This document shows positions 14,192-21,845 of a stretch of DNA of 32,987 nucleotides, in pieces. Below the pieces are notes generated by a model that did not search any database, was not told where the DNA came from, and worked only from the letters and a program-made list of their open reading frames with translations. Source of the stretch: Amycolatopsis acidicola (GTDB lineage Bacteria > Actinomycetota > Actinomycetes > Mycobacteriales > Pseudonocardiaceae); the NCBI RefSeq assembly GCF_007713735.2, contig NZ_VMNW02000091.1, positions 1 to 32,987 of the forward strand, in the 5' to 3' direction. Position 1 is the stretch's first letter; the number at the start of each line of letters is the position of its first letter. The position numbers were made by a program, and so were the translations under genes.

Positions 14192-14569
14192 GTGATCATG
14201 CAACAGGACGAGGCCTGGTTCGACGACGCCGCGGGGCCGCTGTACCGGCCCTACACGGTCACCGGCGGCCGGACCAAGACGGACGCGCAGATCGGCCTCG
14301 ATCTGCTCACGCTCGTGGTCGCTTTGACCTCCGCGGGAGACGCGGCGGGCCTGCCCAACGAGTACGCCCGCATCGTGCGCCTGTGCCAGCAGCCGCTGTC
14401 GGTGGCCGAGGTGGCGGCGTACCTGGAGCTGCCGCTGCCGGTGGTGAAGGTGCTGCTGGCCGATCTGATCGAGCAGCACCACGTGATCTTCCGCAGCTCG
14501 GCGCCGGTGACCGCCGCCCCGGACGAACGCATCCTGCAGGCGGTGCTCGATGGCATCCGCAGACTCTGA
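14192..14569 (+). CDS. cvnC: DUF742 protein (CvnC)
   Basis: 125 residues. The opening DEAWFDDAAGPLYRPYTVTGGRTKTDA is the DUF742 signature. A winged-helix-like stretch follows, including ARIVRLCQQPLSVAEVAAYLELPLPVVKVLLADLIEQHHV. Members lie between the roadblock and GTPase genes in conservons; their biochemical function is not established. The start is GTG at 14192 or ATG at 14198; neither has a clear ribosome site. The 3' end overlaps the likely start of cvnD by 20 bp. Confidence 0.9.
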   Translation: MIMQQDEAWFDDAAGPLYRPYTVTGGRTKTDAQIGLDLLTLVVALTSAGDAAGLPNEYARIVRLCQQPLSVAEVAAYLELPLPVVKVLLADLIEQHHVIFRSSAPVTAAPDERILQAVLDGIRRL

Positions 14570-15203
14570 CAGAGGGAACGAGTTGGACCACCCCGTCCGC
14601 GGCGACCTGGCCCACCCGGGCACGCCCCACCGCCGCAACCTCAGCGCGATGACCCTGAAGCTGCTGATCGCCGGCGGCTTCGGGGTGGGCAAGACGACGA
14701 TGGTCGGCTCGGTGAGCGAGGTGCCGCCGCTGCACACCGAGGAGGCGATCACCGCGGCGTCGGCCGGGGTGGACGACCTGACCGGCGTCGAACGCAAGAC
14801 CACCACGACGGTCGCGCTGGACTTCGGCCGCATCACCGTCAACCCGGAGCTGATCCTGTACCTGTTCGGGACCCCGGGCCAGGACCGGTTCTGGTTCATG
14901 TGGGACGAGCTGGCCGTGGGCGCGCTGGGCGCGGTGGTGCTCGCCGACACGAGGCGGCTCGAGACCTGCTTCCCCGCGCTCGACTTCTTCGAGCGGCGCG
15001 GGCTCCCGTTCGTCGTGGGAGTCAACTGCTTCGACGACGCGTACCGCTACGGCACCGAAGAAGTGCGCGACGCGCTGGAGCTGGACCAGAGCATCCCGGT
15101 GCTGCTGTGCGACGCGCGGGACAAGGAGTCGACCAAGCAGGTGCTGGTCACGCTGATCCAGCAGGTGATGGCGAACCAGCGCCTGGCGGCGGGCCGGGCC
15201 TGA
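14550..15203 (+). CDS. cvnD: Conservon small GTPase (CvnD)
   Basis: 217 residues if started at the ATG 14550; a TTG at 14583 with AGAGGGA upstream would give 206. The GTPase features are a P-loop GGFGVGKTT near 41-49, a switch I region ERKTTTTVALDFGR, switch II FGTPGQDRFWFMWDEL in place of DxxGQ, and NCFD in place of NKxD. These departures are usual for the CvnD/MglA-related group. It would be the output G-protein of the sensor complex formed by the three preceding genes. It is the last gene of the operon. The 91 bp that follow show no clear terminator. Confidence 0.92.
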   Translation: MASADSDRGNELDHPVRGDLAHPGTPHRRNLSAMTLKLLIAGGFGVGKTTMVGSVSEVPPLHTEEAITAASAGVDDLTGVERKTTTTVALDFGRITVNPELILYLFGTPGQDRFWFMWDELAVGALGAVVLADTRRLETCFPALDFFERRGLPFVVGVNCFDDAYRYGTEEVRDALELDQSIPVLLCDARDKESTKQVLVTLIQQVMANQRLAAGRA

Positions 15204-15294
15204 CGGCGTTCCCGCGTGCGCGGCTCCCGGCGACGGCGTCCGGGTTTCCGACCAGGGCCATGCCGGGGTTCCGCCCGTCTGGCAGGCTGTTCCG

Positions 15295-16221
15295 GTGACG
15301 ATAGCCCTGCTGGACTCCGCGAGCCTGTACTTCCGCTCGTTCTTCGCGCTGCCCGAGTCGATGACCGCGCCGGACGGCACGCCGGTGAACGCGGTCCGCG
15401 GTTTCGCCGACACGATCGCCCGCATCCTCACCGACCGCAGGCCCACCCGGCTGGTCGCCTGCCTCGACGCCGACTGGCGCCCGCAGTTCCGGGTCGAACT
15501 GCTGCCCAGCTACAAGGCGCACCGGGTCGCCGACGCCGAAGCGAACGCCGAGGAGGTGCCCGACACGCTCACCCCGCAGGTACCGATCATCCTGGAGCTG
15601 CTGGAGGCCGTCGGCCTGGCCACCGCCGAGGCGCCGGGCTACGAGGCCGACGACGTGATCGGCGCCCTCACCGCGCGGGAGCAGGCCGACCCGGTCGAGG
15701 TGATCACCGGTGACCGCGACCTGTTCCAGCTCGTCCGCACCGAGCCGACCGCGGCGTCGGTGATCTATGTGGGCAAGGGCTGGGCGAAGGCGGAGGTCCT
15801 CGGCCCGCCCGAGATCGCCGAGCGCTACGGCGTGCCGAAGGACAACGCGGGCCCGGCGTACGCGGACATGGCGGCACTGCGCGGCGATCCGTCCGATGGG
15901 CTGCCCGGCGTGGCCGGCATCGGCGACAAGACCGCGGCGAAGCTGATCACGCAGTTCGGTTCCCTCGACGCGCTCGTCGAAGCGGCGAACTCGAGCAGCA
16001 GGGACCTGCCGCTGAAGATGCGCCTGAAGCTCAAGGATGCCGCCGATTATCTCGCGGTGGCCCCGAAAGTGGTGCGGGTGGCGACGGACGCGCCGGTCGA
16101 ACTGTCCGGCCCGGACACCGTGCCCGCCACCCCCGCCGACCCCGACCGCGTGGCGGAGCTCGCCGAGCGGTGGAACCTCGGGAACTCGGTGCAGCGCCTG
16201 CTGAAAGCACTCCCCGGCTGA
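15295..16221 (+). CDS. 5'-3' exonuclease (PolA N-terminal-like / FEN family)
   Basis: 308 residues covering the PIN-like 5' nuclease domain found at the N-terminus of DNA polymerase I, encoded here as a separate protein as in Rv2090. Metal-binding acidic residues are visible in LLDSASLYFRS, CLDADWRPQFR, GYEADDVIGALT and ITGDRDLFQLV. The helix-hairpin-helix stretch GDPSDGLPGVAGIGDKTAAKLI is intact. It should remove 5' flaps or RNA primers during replication and repair. The start is GTG at 15295 with no ribosome site; the upstream CAGGCTGTTCCG resembles the sequence before the phosphoribosyltransferase start at 1815, so leaderless translation is possible. The 91 bp upstream hold no gene. Confidence 0.92.
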   Translation: MTIALLDSASLYFRSFFALPESMTAPDGTPVNAVRGFADTIARILTDRRPTRLVACLDADWRPQFRVELLPSYKAHRVADAEANAEEVPDTLTPQVPIILELLEAVGLATAEAPGYEADDVIGALTAREQADPVEVITGDRDLFQLVRTEPTAASVIYVGKGWAKAEVLGPPEIAERYGVPKDNAGPAYADMAALRGDPSDGLPGVAGIGDKTAAKLITQFGSLDALVEAANSSSRDLPLKMRLKLKDAADYLAVAPKVVRVATDAPVELSGPDTVPATPADPDRVAELAERWNLGNSVQRLLKALPG

Positions 16222-16299
16222 GCCGGCGCGGCCCGGCCTCGGCTTGCTTCCGCTGCCCGGAGGCGACCGAACCTCAGAGGAGGCGGCACTGCAGCGGCC

Positions 16300-16738
16300 G
16301 CGAAACCGGGGCCGCACCCGCCGTGGCGAGGGTGGCGCCTGTCGTGGCGAGGGTCGCGCCCAGCGTGGCACGCCGGTCGCGCCTGCCGTAGCGCGCGGGT
16401 GCCACCTGCCATCGCGCAAAGGCCGCACCCGAAGTGGCGCGAGGGCGGCGCTTGCCGTTGTGCGCGGGTCACGCCCGCCCTGGCAAAGGCCGCACCTGCC
16501 GTGGCGAACGTCGCGCCCGCCCTGGCGAGTGTCGCGCCCACGTGGCACGCCGGTCGCGCCCGCCGTAGCGCGCGGGTGCCCCTGCCGTGGCGCGAGGGTG
16601 GCGCCTGTCGTGGCACGCGGGTCGCGCCTGCCATGGCGACGGCCGCGCCCGCCGTAGCAAAGGCCGCGCCCGCCGTAGCGAGGGTGCCGCCTGCCGTGAC
16701 ACGCGGGCGCCGCCCGCCATGGCACGCCCGCGCCACCC
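16300..16738. repeat. Degenerate tandem repeat, about 19 units of 21-23 bp
   Basis: Units resemble CGTGGCACGCGGGTCGCGCC plus a short TGC end, with frequent variants CGTAGC, CATGGC and CTGGC and with 2-bp length changes (21 or 23 bp; a few 20-22). The array fills nearly the whole gap between the exonuclease stop (16221) and the GPP34 stop (16742). Long open frames cross it on both strands (for example Ala-Pro-Ala-Val-Ala heptads on the plus strand). The mixture of 21- and 23-bp units changes frame repeatedly and there are no ribosome sites, so it is best read as non-coding. Many units contain GGCGC...GCGCC and could fold. There are no unique spacers, so it is not a CRISPR array. Confidence 0.75.
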
Positions 16739-16741
16739 GGA

Positions 16742-17377
16742 TCAGCCGCTCGACGCGGCCGCCGCGTGCTGGGCCTTCACCGCGCGCCGCAATGCCGCCG
16801 GGATCGGGTCGATCCGCGAACCCAGCTCCCGCAAGCGATCCCGGTACTGCCGCCGCTCGCCCCCACCCGCGACCACCCGCAGCTCACCGGCCGCCGCCAA
16901 CGCCGCCAGCGCGGCAACAGGCGCGTCCACGCGATTCACCGGCTGCCCGCCGCGGATCGCGCGGCCGACCTGGTCCGCCACCCGGCGCGCGGCCCTCGTG
17001 TCCTTCACCGTCACGCGCGTGTACGGGAAGAGCCCCAGCACCCGGGTCTGCTCGGCCCCGACGACCCGCGCGCCGGCGAGCTGGTCCCGGACGGCGCCGA
17101 CCATCGCGCGCTTGCCCCGCCCCACCCAGCGCCGCCAGGACCGCCCCGGAACCTGGGACACCTCCTCGAAAACCGCCCGCAGCACCAGATCCTCCGGCGG
17201 CCGCCCGGACGCCACGGCGTTACCGGCCTCGTCGGTCAAGTGTCCACTGAGGACCAGATCGGCCAGCGCCGCGGCACGCAGCATCAGGCCGAGCTCGCCG
17301 CGGCCGGTGAGCTTCCCGCGCCGCAGGTCGAACGCCAGCAGGAACAGCTGCGCCGGCAGGGTTTCAGGCGGTGTCAT
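16742..17377 (-). CDS. GPP34 (Golgi phosphoprotein 3-like) family protein
   Basis: 211 residues. The start LPAQLFLLAFDLRRGKLTGRGELGLMLRAAALADLVLSGHL and the later VGAEQTRVLGLFPYTRVTVKD are typical of bacterial GPP34 proteins. The eukaryotic relatives bind phosphatidylinositol-4-phosphate on Golgi membranes; the bacterial role is unknown, though many actinomycetes carry several copies. The ATG at 17377 is chosen because TCTGGAGAAG precedes it; a longer open frame extends upstream but would run through the RHH gene. It overlaps that gene by 14 bp and is the third gene of an SPFH - RHH - GPP34 operon. The last codons abut the tandem repeat. Confidence 0.88.
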   Translation of the reverse strand: MTPPETLPAQLFLLAFDLRRGKLTGRGELGLMLRAAALADLVLSGHLTDEAGNAVASGRPPEDLVLRAVFEEVSQVPGRSWRRWVGRGKRAMVGAVRDQLAGARVVGAEQTRVLGLFPYTRVTVKDTRAARRVADQVGRAIRGGQPVNRVDAPVAALAALAAAGELRVVAGGGERRQYRDRLRELGSRIDPIPAALRRAVKAQHAAAASSG

Positions 17378-17579
17378 CTTCTTCTCCAGACTTGCGGGGG
17401 CGGCCCGGTGGCCGCATCCGGCCGACTCCCCTCGGCAGCCGCCCGGCATCGGAAAGGGCTTTCCGCAGCAGGAATTCGATCTGGGCGTTGGTGCTGCGCA
17501 GCTCGTCGGCCGCCCAGCGCGCCAGCGCGTCGTGCACCGCTGGGTCCAGCCGCAGCAGGATCTTCTTCCGCTCGGCCAC
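17364..17579 (-). CDS. Small ribbon-helix-helix regulator with AT-hook-like tail
   Basis: 71 residues. ERKKILLRLDPAVHDALARW...ELRSTNAQIEFLLRKAL fits the Arc/MetJ ribbon-helix-helix pattern: one basic strand then two helices, with NAQIEFLLRKAL as the second helix. The C-terminal tail has RPPGRPRKSGEE, close to an AT-hook core (GRP flanked by basic residues). The GTG start overlaps the TAG stop of the SPFH gene by one base, so it is translationally coupled. It is a good candidate to bind the GTGATATCAC palindrome in the promoter region of its own operon. No toxin gene is adjacent, so it is probably not an antitoxin. Confidence 0.78.
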   Translation of the reverse strand: MAERKKILLRLDPAVHDALARWAADELRSTNAQIEFLLRKALSDAGRLPRGVGRMRPPGRPRKSGEEDDTA

Positions 17580-18469
17580 TACGAGTACAGCGTCCCGGCG
17601 TTGACGACGGGCTGGGTGTCGCGGTCCCCGACCAGCACGACCATCAGGTTGCTGACCATGGACGCCTTGCGCTCCTCGTCCAGGTCCACCACTTCGTGCT
17701 CGGCCAGCCGCGACAGTGCCATCTCGACCATGCCCACCGCACCCTCGACGATCTGCGTCCGTGCCGCGACGATCGCGCCCGCCTGCTGGCGCCGCAGCAT
17801 CGCCTGCGCGATCTCCGGGGCGTAGGCGAGGTGCGTGATACGGGACTCGATCACCTGCACCCCGGCCGACGCGACCCGCGCGCCGATCTCCGCGCTGAGC
17901 TTCTCGGTGATCTCGTCGGCGTTGTCGCGCAAGGAAAGCGTGCCCGCGTCGTGGGTGTCGTACGGGTAGGCGTTGGCGATGTGCCGGACGGCCGTCTCGG
18001 TCTGGATGGCCACGAACGCGACGAAATCGTCCACTTCGAACAGTGCCTGCGCGGTGTCGCGGACCTGCCACACCACCACCGCGGCCATCTCGATCGGGTT
18101 GCCGTCGGCGTCGTTCACCTTGGCCACATCGGTTTCGTGGTTGCGGATCCGGGTGGACACCCGGCGCCGCGCGCTGATCGGGTTGACCCACTGCAGCCCG
18201 TCCGTGCGCAGCGTTCCGGTGTAGCGGCCGAGCAGCTGCACCACCCTGGCCTCCCCCGGCGCCACGGGAGTGAGCCCCCGAAGCACGAGCAGTCCGGCGA
18301 TCACCACGACGATTCCCACGCCCAGCCCGATTCCCCCGGCCGTCACCATGAGCACGACGCCGCCCGCGAGCAGCACCAGGGCGACGAGCAGCATCAGCGG
18401 CCCGGGCAGCGCGCGCACCGGCCGCTCCCTCGTGCGCGGGGCCGGCATCTCCACGGCTGTCTCGGTCAT
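17579..18469 (-). CDS. SPFH/Band 7 (stomatin-like) membrane protein
   Basis: 296 residues. Two closely spaced N-terminal hydrophobic segments (about 24-45 and 46-66) form a membrane hairpin or two helices. The PHB domain then begins with GEARVVQLLGRYTGTLRTDGLQWVNP. It includes TRIRNHETDVAKVNDADGNPIEMAAVVVWQV and ends with a coiled helix through GVQVIESRITHLAYAPEIAQAMLRRQQAGAIVAAR. Such proteins form oligomeric scaffolds in membrane microdomains. AAAGGGGAGAAG gives a strong ribosome site for the ATG. It is divergent from the ABC transporter with a 90-bp gap that holds a palindrome, and heads the operon with the RHH and GPP34 genes, which suggests a membrane-organisation or envelope-stress unit. 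Confidence 0.92.
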   Translation of the reverse strand: MTETAVEMPAPRTRERPVRALPGPLMLLVALVLLAGGVVLMVTAGGIGLGVGIVVVIAGLLVLRGLTPVAPGEARVVQLLGRYTGTLRTDGLQWVNPISARRRVSTRIRNHETDVAKVNDADGNPIEMAAVVVWQVRDTAQALFEVDDFVAFVAIQTETAVRHIANAYPYDTHDAGTLSLRDNADEITEKLSAEIGARVASAGVQVIESRITHLAYAPEIAQAMLRRQQAGAIVAARTQIVEGAVGMVEMALSRLAEHEVVDLDEERKASMVSNLMVVLVGDRDTQPVVNAGTLYS

Positions 18470-18521
18470 CTTCTCCCCTTTCGGCGCGGCGGGCTTGCCC
18501 TCCGCCGCTTACGGTAGCATA

Positions 18522-18531
18522 GTGATATCAC
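18522..18531. promoter_or_regulatory. GTGATATCAC palindrome in divergent promoter
   Basis: A perfect 10-bp palindrome in the AT-rich centre of the 90-bp gap between the SPFH operon and the ABC exporter operon. On the minus strand TATGCT, just downstream of it, could be a -10 for SPFH; on the plus strand it lies 29 bp before the GTG start of the ABC gene. A repressor here could control both directions. The RHH protein at 17364-17579 is the obvious local candidate; a GntR/YtrA-type regulator elsewhere is the alternative. Confidence 0.6.
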
Positions 18532-18559
18532 ATTTTCCGCTACTGAGGGGGCAACCGGC

Positions 18560-19471
18560 GTGACCGACCGGCGACTGGAGATCGACAGGCTCTCCAAACG
18601 ATATGGCGAGACGATCGCCTTGCAGGACATGACTTTCGACGTGCGGGCCGGCGAGCTGTTCGGCTTCGTCGGCAGCAACGGCGCGGGCAAGACCACGACC
18701 ATGCGGATCGTGCTGGGGGTACTCGCGGGTGACGCGGGGAGCGTGCGCTGGGACGGGCAGCCGATCACGCTGCAGACCCGGCGGCTCATCGGCTACATGC
18801 CTGAAGAACGTGGTCTGTACCCGAAGATGAAGGTGGCCGAGCAGCTGACCTACCTGGCCCGGCTGCACGGCATGTCGGCCGCGGCCGCCCGGCGCTCGGT
18901 GGCCGAGTGGACCGAGCGGCTCGGCGTGGCCGGGCGTGGCGAGGACGAGGTGCAGAAACTCAGCCTGGGCAACCAGCAGCGCGTGCAGCTGGCCGCGGCG
19001 CTGGTGCACGATCCGCAGATCCTGGTGCTCGACGAGCCGTTCTCCGGGCTGGACCCGGTCGCGGTCGACGTGATGAGCCAGGTGCTGCGGGAGAAGGCGG
19101 CCACCGGGGTGCCGGTGGTGTTCTCCAGCCACCAGCTGGATCTGGTGGAGCGGCTGTGCGACCGGGTCGGCATCGTCCGAAGTGGACGGATGGTCGCCCG
19201 TGGCACGGTGGACGAGCTGCGGGCGGGCGGTTCGGTGCGCCTGCTGATCGACGCGCCGGAGGCCCGGCGCGGCTGGGCGGACGACCTGCCCGGCGTCCGC
19301 GTGCTGTCGCACGAAGGCAGCCACACCGAACTGGAGCTCGGCGACGACGCCGACGACCAGACGGTGCTCAAGACGGCGCTGGCCACCGGGCCGGTGCACG
19401 AGTTCGCCCGGCAGCGGCCTTCGCTGACGGAGTTGTTCCGCCACGTCGTGGTGCAGGGGGAGGCAGCGTGA
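18560..19471 (+). CDS. ABC exporter ATPase (NatA-like)
   Basis: 303 residues. One ABC domain has Walker A GSNGAGKTTT (38-47), a Q-loop region with YMPEERGLYPKM, signature LSLGNQQRVQLAAAL (a common variant of LSGGQ), Walker B ILVLDEPFSGLDP and switch His in VFSSHQ. About 80 C-terminal residues form the accessory domain typical of DrrA/NatA-type exporters. With the permease encoded next, it would drive export of an unknown substrate; NatAB-type pairs move sodium or act in antibiotic resistance. GTG start, overlapped at the end by the permease start (GTGA). A palindrome in the upstream region suggests joint control with the divergent SPFH operon. Confidence 0.92.
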   Translation: MTDRRLEIDRLSKRYGETIALQDMTFDVRAGELFGFVGSNGAGKTTTMRIVLGVLAGDAGSVRWDGQPITLQTRRLIGYMPEERGLYPKMKVAEQLTYLARLHGMSAAAARRSVAEWTERLGVAGRGEDEVQKLSLGNQQRVQLAAALVHDPQILVLDEPFSGLDPVAVDVMSQVLREKAATGVPVVFSSHQLDLVERLCDRVGIVRSGRMVARGTVDELRAGGSVRLLIDAPEARRGWADDLPGVRVLSHEGSHTELELGDDADDQTVLKTALATGPVHEFARQRPSLTELFRHVVVQGEAA

Positions 19472-20670
19472 AGACGGGGATGAGTTCCACCGCGGCGATC
19501 GGGCTGGTGGCCGGCCGCGAGATCAGCACGAAACTGCGCTCGAAGGCGTACCTGATCAGCACCGCGGTGCTGATCGTGGTGATCATCGGGTTCGCGGTGG
19601 TCATGAAGCTGATTTCGGGCAGCGCCAGTGCCGACTCCACGGTCGGCTACACCGCGCCCAACTCCGCGCTCGCGGCGCCACTGCAGGCGAGCGGGAAGGC
19701 GCTGGGCAAGTCGATCGACACCAAGCTGGTCCCGGACGAAGCCACCGGCCGCGCCCAGGTCGAAGACGGCTCGCTCGACGCCGTCCTCGTCGGAGACGGC
19801 TCGAAGGTCGACGTCGTCGTGAAGCAGAACCTCGACGACACCGGGCGCAACGCGCTGACCATCGTCGCCCAGCAGCTCGCGCTCAACCAGCAGATCACCG
19901 CGCTGCACGGGGACCCTGCGGCGGTGCGCTCCGCGATGGCCGGCGCGCAGATCTCCGTGCAGCAGCTGGAAAAACCGCACGAGTACAACAGCCAGCAGCT
20001 CATCCTCGGGATCATCGCCGGGGTGCTGATCTACCTGTCGCTGATGCTGAACGGGCAGACCGTGGCCCAAGGCGTGGTCGAGGAGAAGACCAGCCGCGTC
20101 GTCGAGCTGCTGCTCGCGACGATCCGGCCGTGGCAGCTGATGGCGGGCAAGGTGCTGGGCATCGGGGCCGTCGGGCTGCTGCAGATACTCGCGATCGGGG
20201 TGGTCGGCATCGCGGCCGGGCTGGTGACGGGCGTGCTGACGATTTCGGCCTCGGCCGCGGTGGGCACCGTCATCTGGCTGATCGTGTGGTATCTGCTCGG
20301 GTTCCTGATGTATTCGATCGTGTTCGCCGGGCTGGGCGCGCTGGTGTCGCGGCAGGAGGACGTCGGCGGCGCGGTCGCCCCGGCGCTGATGTTCGTCGTC
20401 GCCGGGTACGTCGTCGGCATCTCGGTGCTGCCCTCGGACCCGGGCAGCCACTTCGTCGAGATCCTTTCGGTGATCCCGTTCTTCGCGCCCACCCTGATGC
20501 CGATGCGCCTGGCGATGGGCGGCGTGCCGGTGTGGGAGGCCGGGCTTTCGGTGCTCCTCGTCGCCCTGCTCATCCCGGCGCTGATCTGGCTGGCGGGCCG
20601 GATCTACCGCAACGCCGTCCTCCGCACCGGTGCGAAGGTCAAACTGCGGGACGCGCTCGCCTCGGCCTAG
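19468..20670 (+). CDS. ABC-2 type exporter permease (NatB-like)
   Basis: 400 residues. An N-terminal membrane helix (about 29-52, LISTAVLIVVIIGFAVVMKLI) is followed by an extracytoplasmic domain of about 120 residues with TGRAQVEDGSLDAVLVGDG. A C-terminal group of five or six helices contains EEKTSRVVELLLATIRPWQLMAGKVLG, the conserved ABC-2 coupling segment. This is the NatB/YhaP layout. The GTG at 19468 overlaps the stop of the ATPase gene; an in-frame ATG at 19480 is possible, but GGGGGAG fits the GTG better. An excellent intrinsic terminator follows 15 bp after the stop. Confidence 0.9.
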   Translation: MKTGMSSTAAIGLVAGREISTKLRSKAYLISTAVLIVVIIGFAVVMKLISGSASADSTVGYTAPNSALAAPLQASGKALGKSIDTKLVPDEATGRAQVEDGSLDAVLVGDGSKVDVVVKQNLDDTGRNALTIVAQQLALNQQITALHGDPAAVRSAMAGAQISVQQLEKPHEYNSQQLILGIIAGVLIYLSLMLNGQTVAQGVVEEKTSRVVELLLATIRPWQLMAGKVLGIGAVGLLQILAIGVVGIAAGLVTGVLTISASAAVGTVIWLIVWYLLGFLMYSIVFAGLGALVSRQEDVGGAVAPALMFVVAGYVVGISVLPSDPGSHFVEILSVIPFFAPTLMPMRLAMGGVPVWEAGLSVLLVALLIPALIWLAGRIYRNAVLRTGAKVKLRDALASA

Positions 20671-20685
20671 TTATTACGCGGAGAT

Positions 20686-20717
20686 TTCGCTCTGTGGCGT
20701 TTTCGCCACAGAGCGAA
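20686..20717 (+). terminator. Intrinsic terminator of the ABC exporter operon
   Basis: A perfect 14-bp stem, TTCGCTCTGTGGCG (20686-20699) against CGCCACAGAGCGAA (20704-20717), with loop TTTT and followed by TTTT (20718-20721). It is the only hairpin with a T-run that I found in the window, and a textbook rho-independent terminator. Confidence 0.92.
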
Positions 20718-20761
20718 TTTTCGTCTGCCACACTCGAAGATCCACTCACCCGAGGAGATCC

Positions 20762-20832
20762 GGAGGTGCGGCGATGTCCAGGCGGCGGGCGCGGTCGCCG
20801 GCAACAAACAGGACCGGGAGAAGCTCAAGTAG
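20762..20832 (+). pseudogene. Fragment of a small gene with a good ribosome site
   Basis: GGAGGT (20762-20767) is followed by an ATG at 20774, but that frame gives an Arg/Ser/Pro-rich product unlike a protein. One base earlier (from 20773) the frame gives DVQAAGAVAGNKQDREKLK and stops at 20832, a more natural alpha-helical end. I read this as the two ends of a decayed small gene joined by an indel. The stop overlaps the ribosome site (TAGGAGGGGG) of the following open frame at 20847, as in a former operon. Confidence 0.4.
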
Positions 20833-20846
20833 GAGGGGGACGCCTG

Positions 20847-21417
20847 ATGGCCACCCTGAACCAGGAGCTGCCGTCGCCGATCCTGCGGCACGAGGACATC
20901 CTGCGCAAGGCGTTCCGCCTGGCCGCGCCCGGCCGGGAAAGGTGGCGAAAGCCGTGAACGCCGGGCCGTCCCAGCGCCCGTCGATCCTCCGGTGCTGCCG
21001 CACGCAGGTCCGGTGACCCGTCGATCGGCAAGGCCGCGAAAGGGCTGGCGGGCAAGGCATCCGCGATAGCCGACGCGCTGCGGAAGGAGAACGAGCAGCT
21101 GCGGCTCACGTGGAAGGACCTCGGCGAATCGGCCGCGCCGATCGTCGCCGGGCTGATCGGTGGCGCGATCGGCGCCGTGCTCGGCACCGAGGTTCCCGTA
21201 CTGGGCAACGTGGTGGGCGCGGCCATCGGCGGCGCGATCAGTGCCCTCGTCGCCCTGATCCTCGGGTCCCTCCCGGACCTGATCGAGGCACACAGCCACC
21301 CTTTCGGATGCCCTGTCGGACTTCGACGAAACCGTGCCGGGCAAGATCCGCGTCCCCGAAGGCGATCCGGCCGCCGGCGGATGGCACCGGCACACGGCGC
21401 AGGTGGTCGACCCATGA
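20847..21417 (+). pseudogene. Frameshifted glycine-zipper protein gene
   Basis: The open frame starts at ATG 20847 behind TAGGAGGGGG, reads MATLNQELPSPILRHEDILR... and meets TGA at 20955. The same frame re-opens and from about 21027 reads GKAAKGLAGKASAIADALRKENEQLRLTWKDLGE, then a membrane-active stretch with glycine zippers (AGLIGGAIGAVLG and VVGAAIGGAISALVALILG). Near 21297-21303 a shift of one base is needed to continue as ATLSDALSDFDETVPGKIRVPEGDP to the TGA at 21415-21417, which overlaps the next start (ATGA). Two or three indels are therefore needed for one full-length protein. It might have been a pore-forming or secreted small protein; I do not recognise a named family. Sequencing error is possible. 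Confidence 0.55.
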
Positions 21418-21842
21418 CCACCGACCCCGCCCGGATCTCCCGGGAGATCGCCGAACGGGCCCTGTTGCACGGCAAGGACGAACCCGGCGCGGAAGGCGAG
21501 TCGGACAACCGGCAGGTCTCGGTGTCCCTCGCGAAGAACGGCGATCTGACGGGCCTCACCATCGATCCCGCGGCCGCGCCGGGAGTGGACACCGCGAAGC
21601 TGGCGGCCGACGTCCTGCAGGCGTGGCGGCAGGCGCAGCGCACCTTGTTCCGTGCCGTGCAGGACGAAATGTGGCAGACGACCGGGGTCATCGCGCCGGA
21701 AAGCTTCTACCAGGCCATCGAAGAACGCTTCCGGGACCCGGCGCCCGCACCTGCCGAGGACTCCCCGCCGGGGCGGCAGCCGAAGCCGCCACCCCGCCAG
21801 GACGACGAATACTTCGACCAGGTGCGGTGGCGCGAGACCTGA
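21414..21842 (+). CDS. YbaB/EbfC-like small protein
   Basis: 142 residues. The N-terminal helix region (TDPARISREIAERALLHGKDE) is followed by a three-strand core, RQVSVSLAKNGDLTGLTIDPAAAP. A long helix comes next, DTAKLAADVLQAWRQAQRTLFRAVQDEM. The order resembles the YbaB/EbfC nucleoid-associated family variants that occur beside type VII secretion substrates and toxin genes in actinomycetes. The C-terminal 40 residues are Pro-rich and end in Arg/Thr. The ATG at 21414 overlaps the end of the frameshifted gene, so the two were once an operon, and a partner role for that protein is possible. It is convergent with the Eis-like gene, 3 bp apart. Confidence 0.6.
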   Translation: MTTDPARISREIAERALLHGKDEPGAEGESDNRQVSVSLAKNGDLTGLTIDPAAAPGVDTAKLAADVLQAWRQAQRTLFRAVQDEMWQTTGVIAPESFYQAIEERFRDPAPAPAEDSPPGRQPKPPPRQDDEYFDQVRWRET

Positions 21843-21845
21843 CGA

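Noticed and set aside
16300..16738. Possible CRISPR array.
   Set aside because: Units are contiguous and degenerate with no unique spacers, and no cas genes are present.
16244..17250. Plus-strand open frames through the tandem repeat with Ala-Pro-Ala-Val-Ala heptads, like a structural repeat protein.
   Set aside because: Unit lengths alternate between 21 and 23 bp, so the heptad pattern breaks when the frame changes. There is no ribosome site, and the 3' part runs antisense to the GPP34 gene.
17364..17579. RHH protein as the antitoxin of a toxin-antitoxin pair.
   Set aside because: Its neighbours are SPFH and GPP34 proteins of normal size; no small toxin-like gene overlaps or adjoins it.
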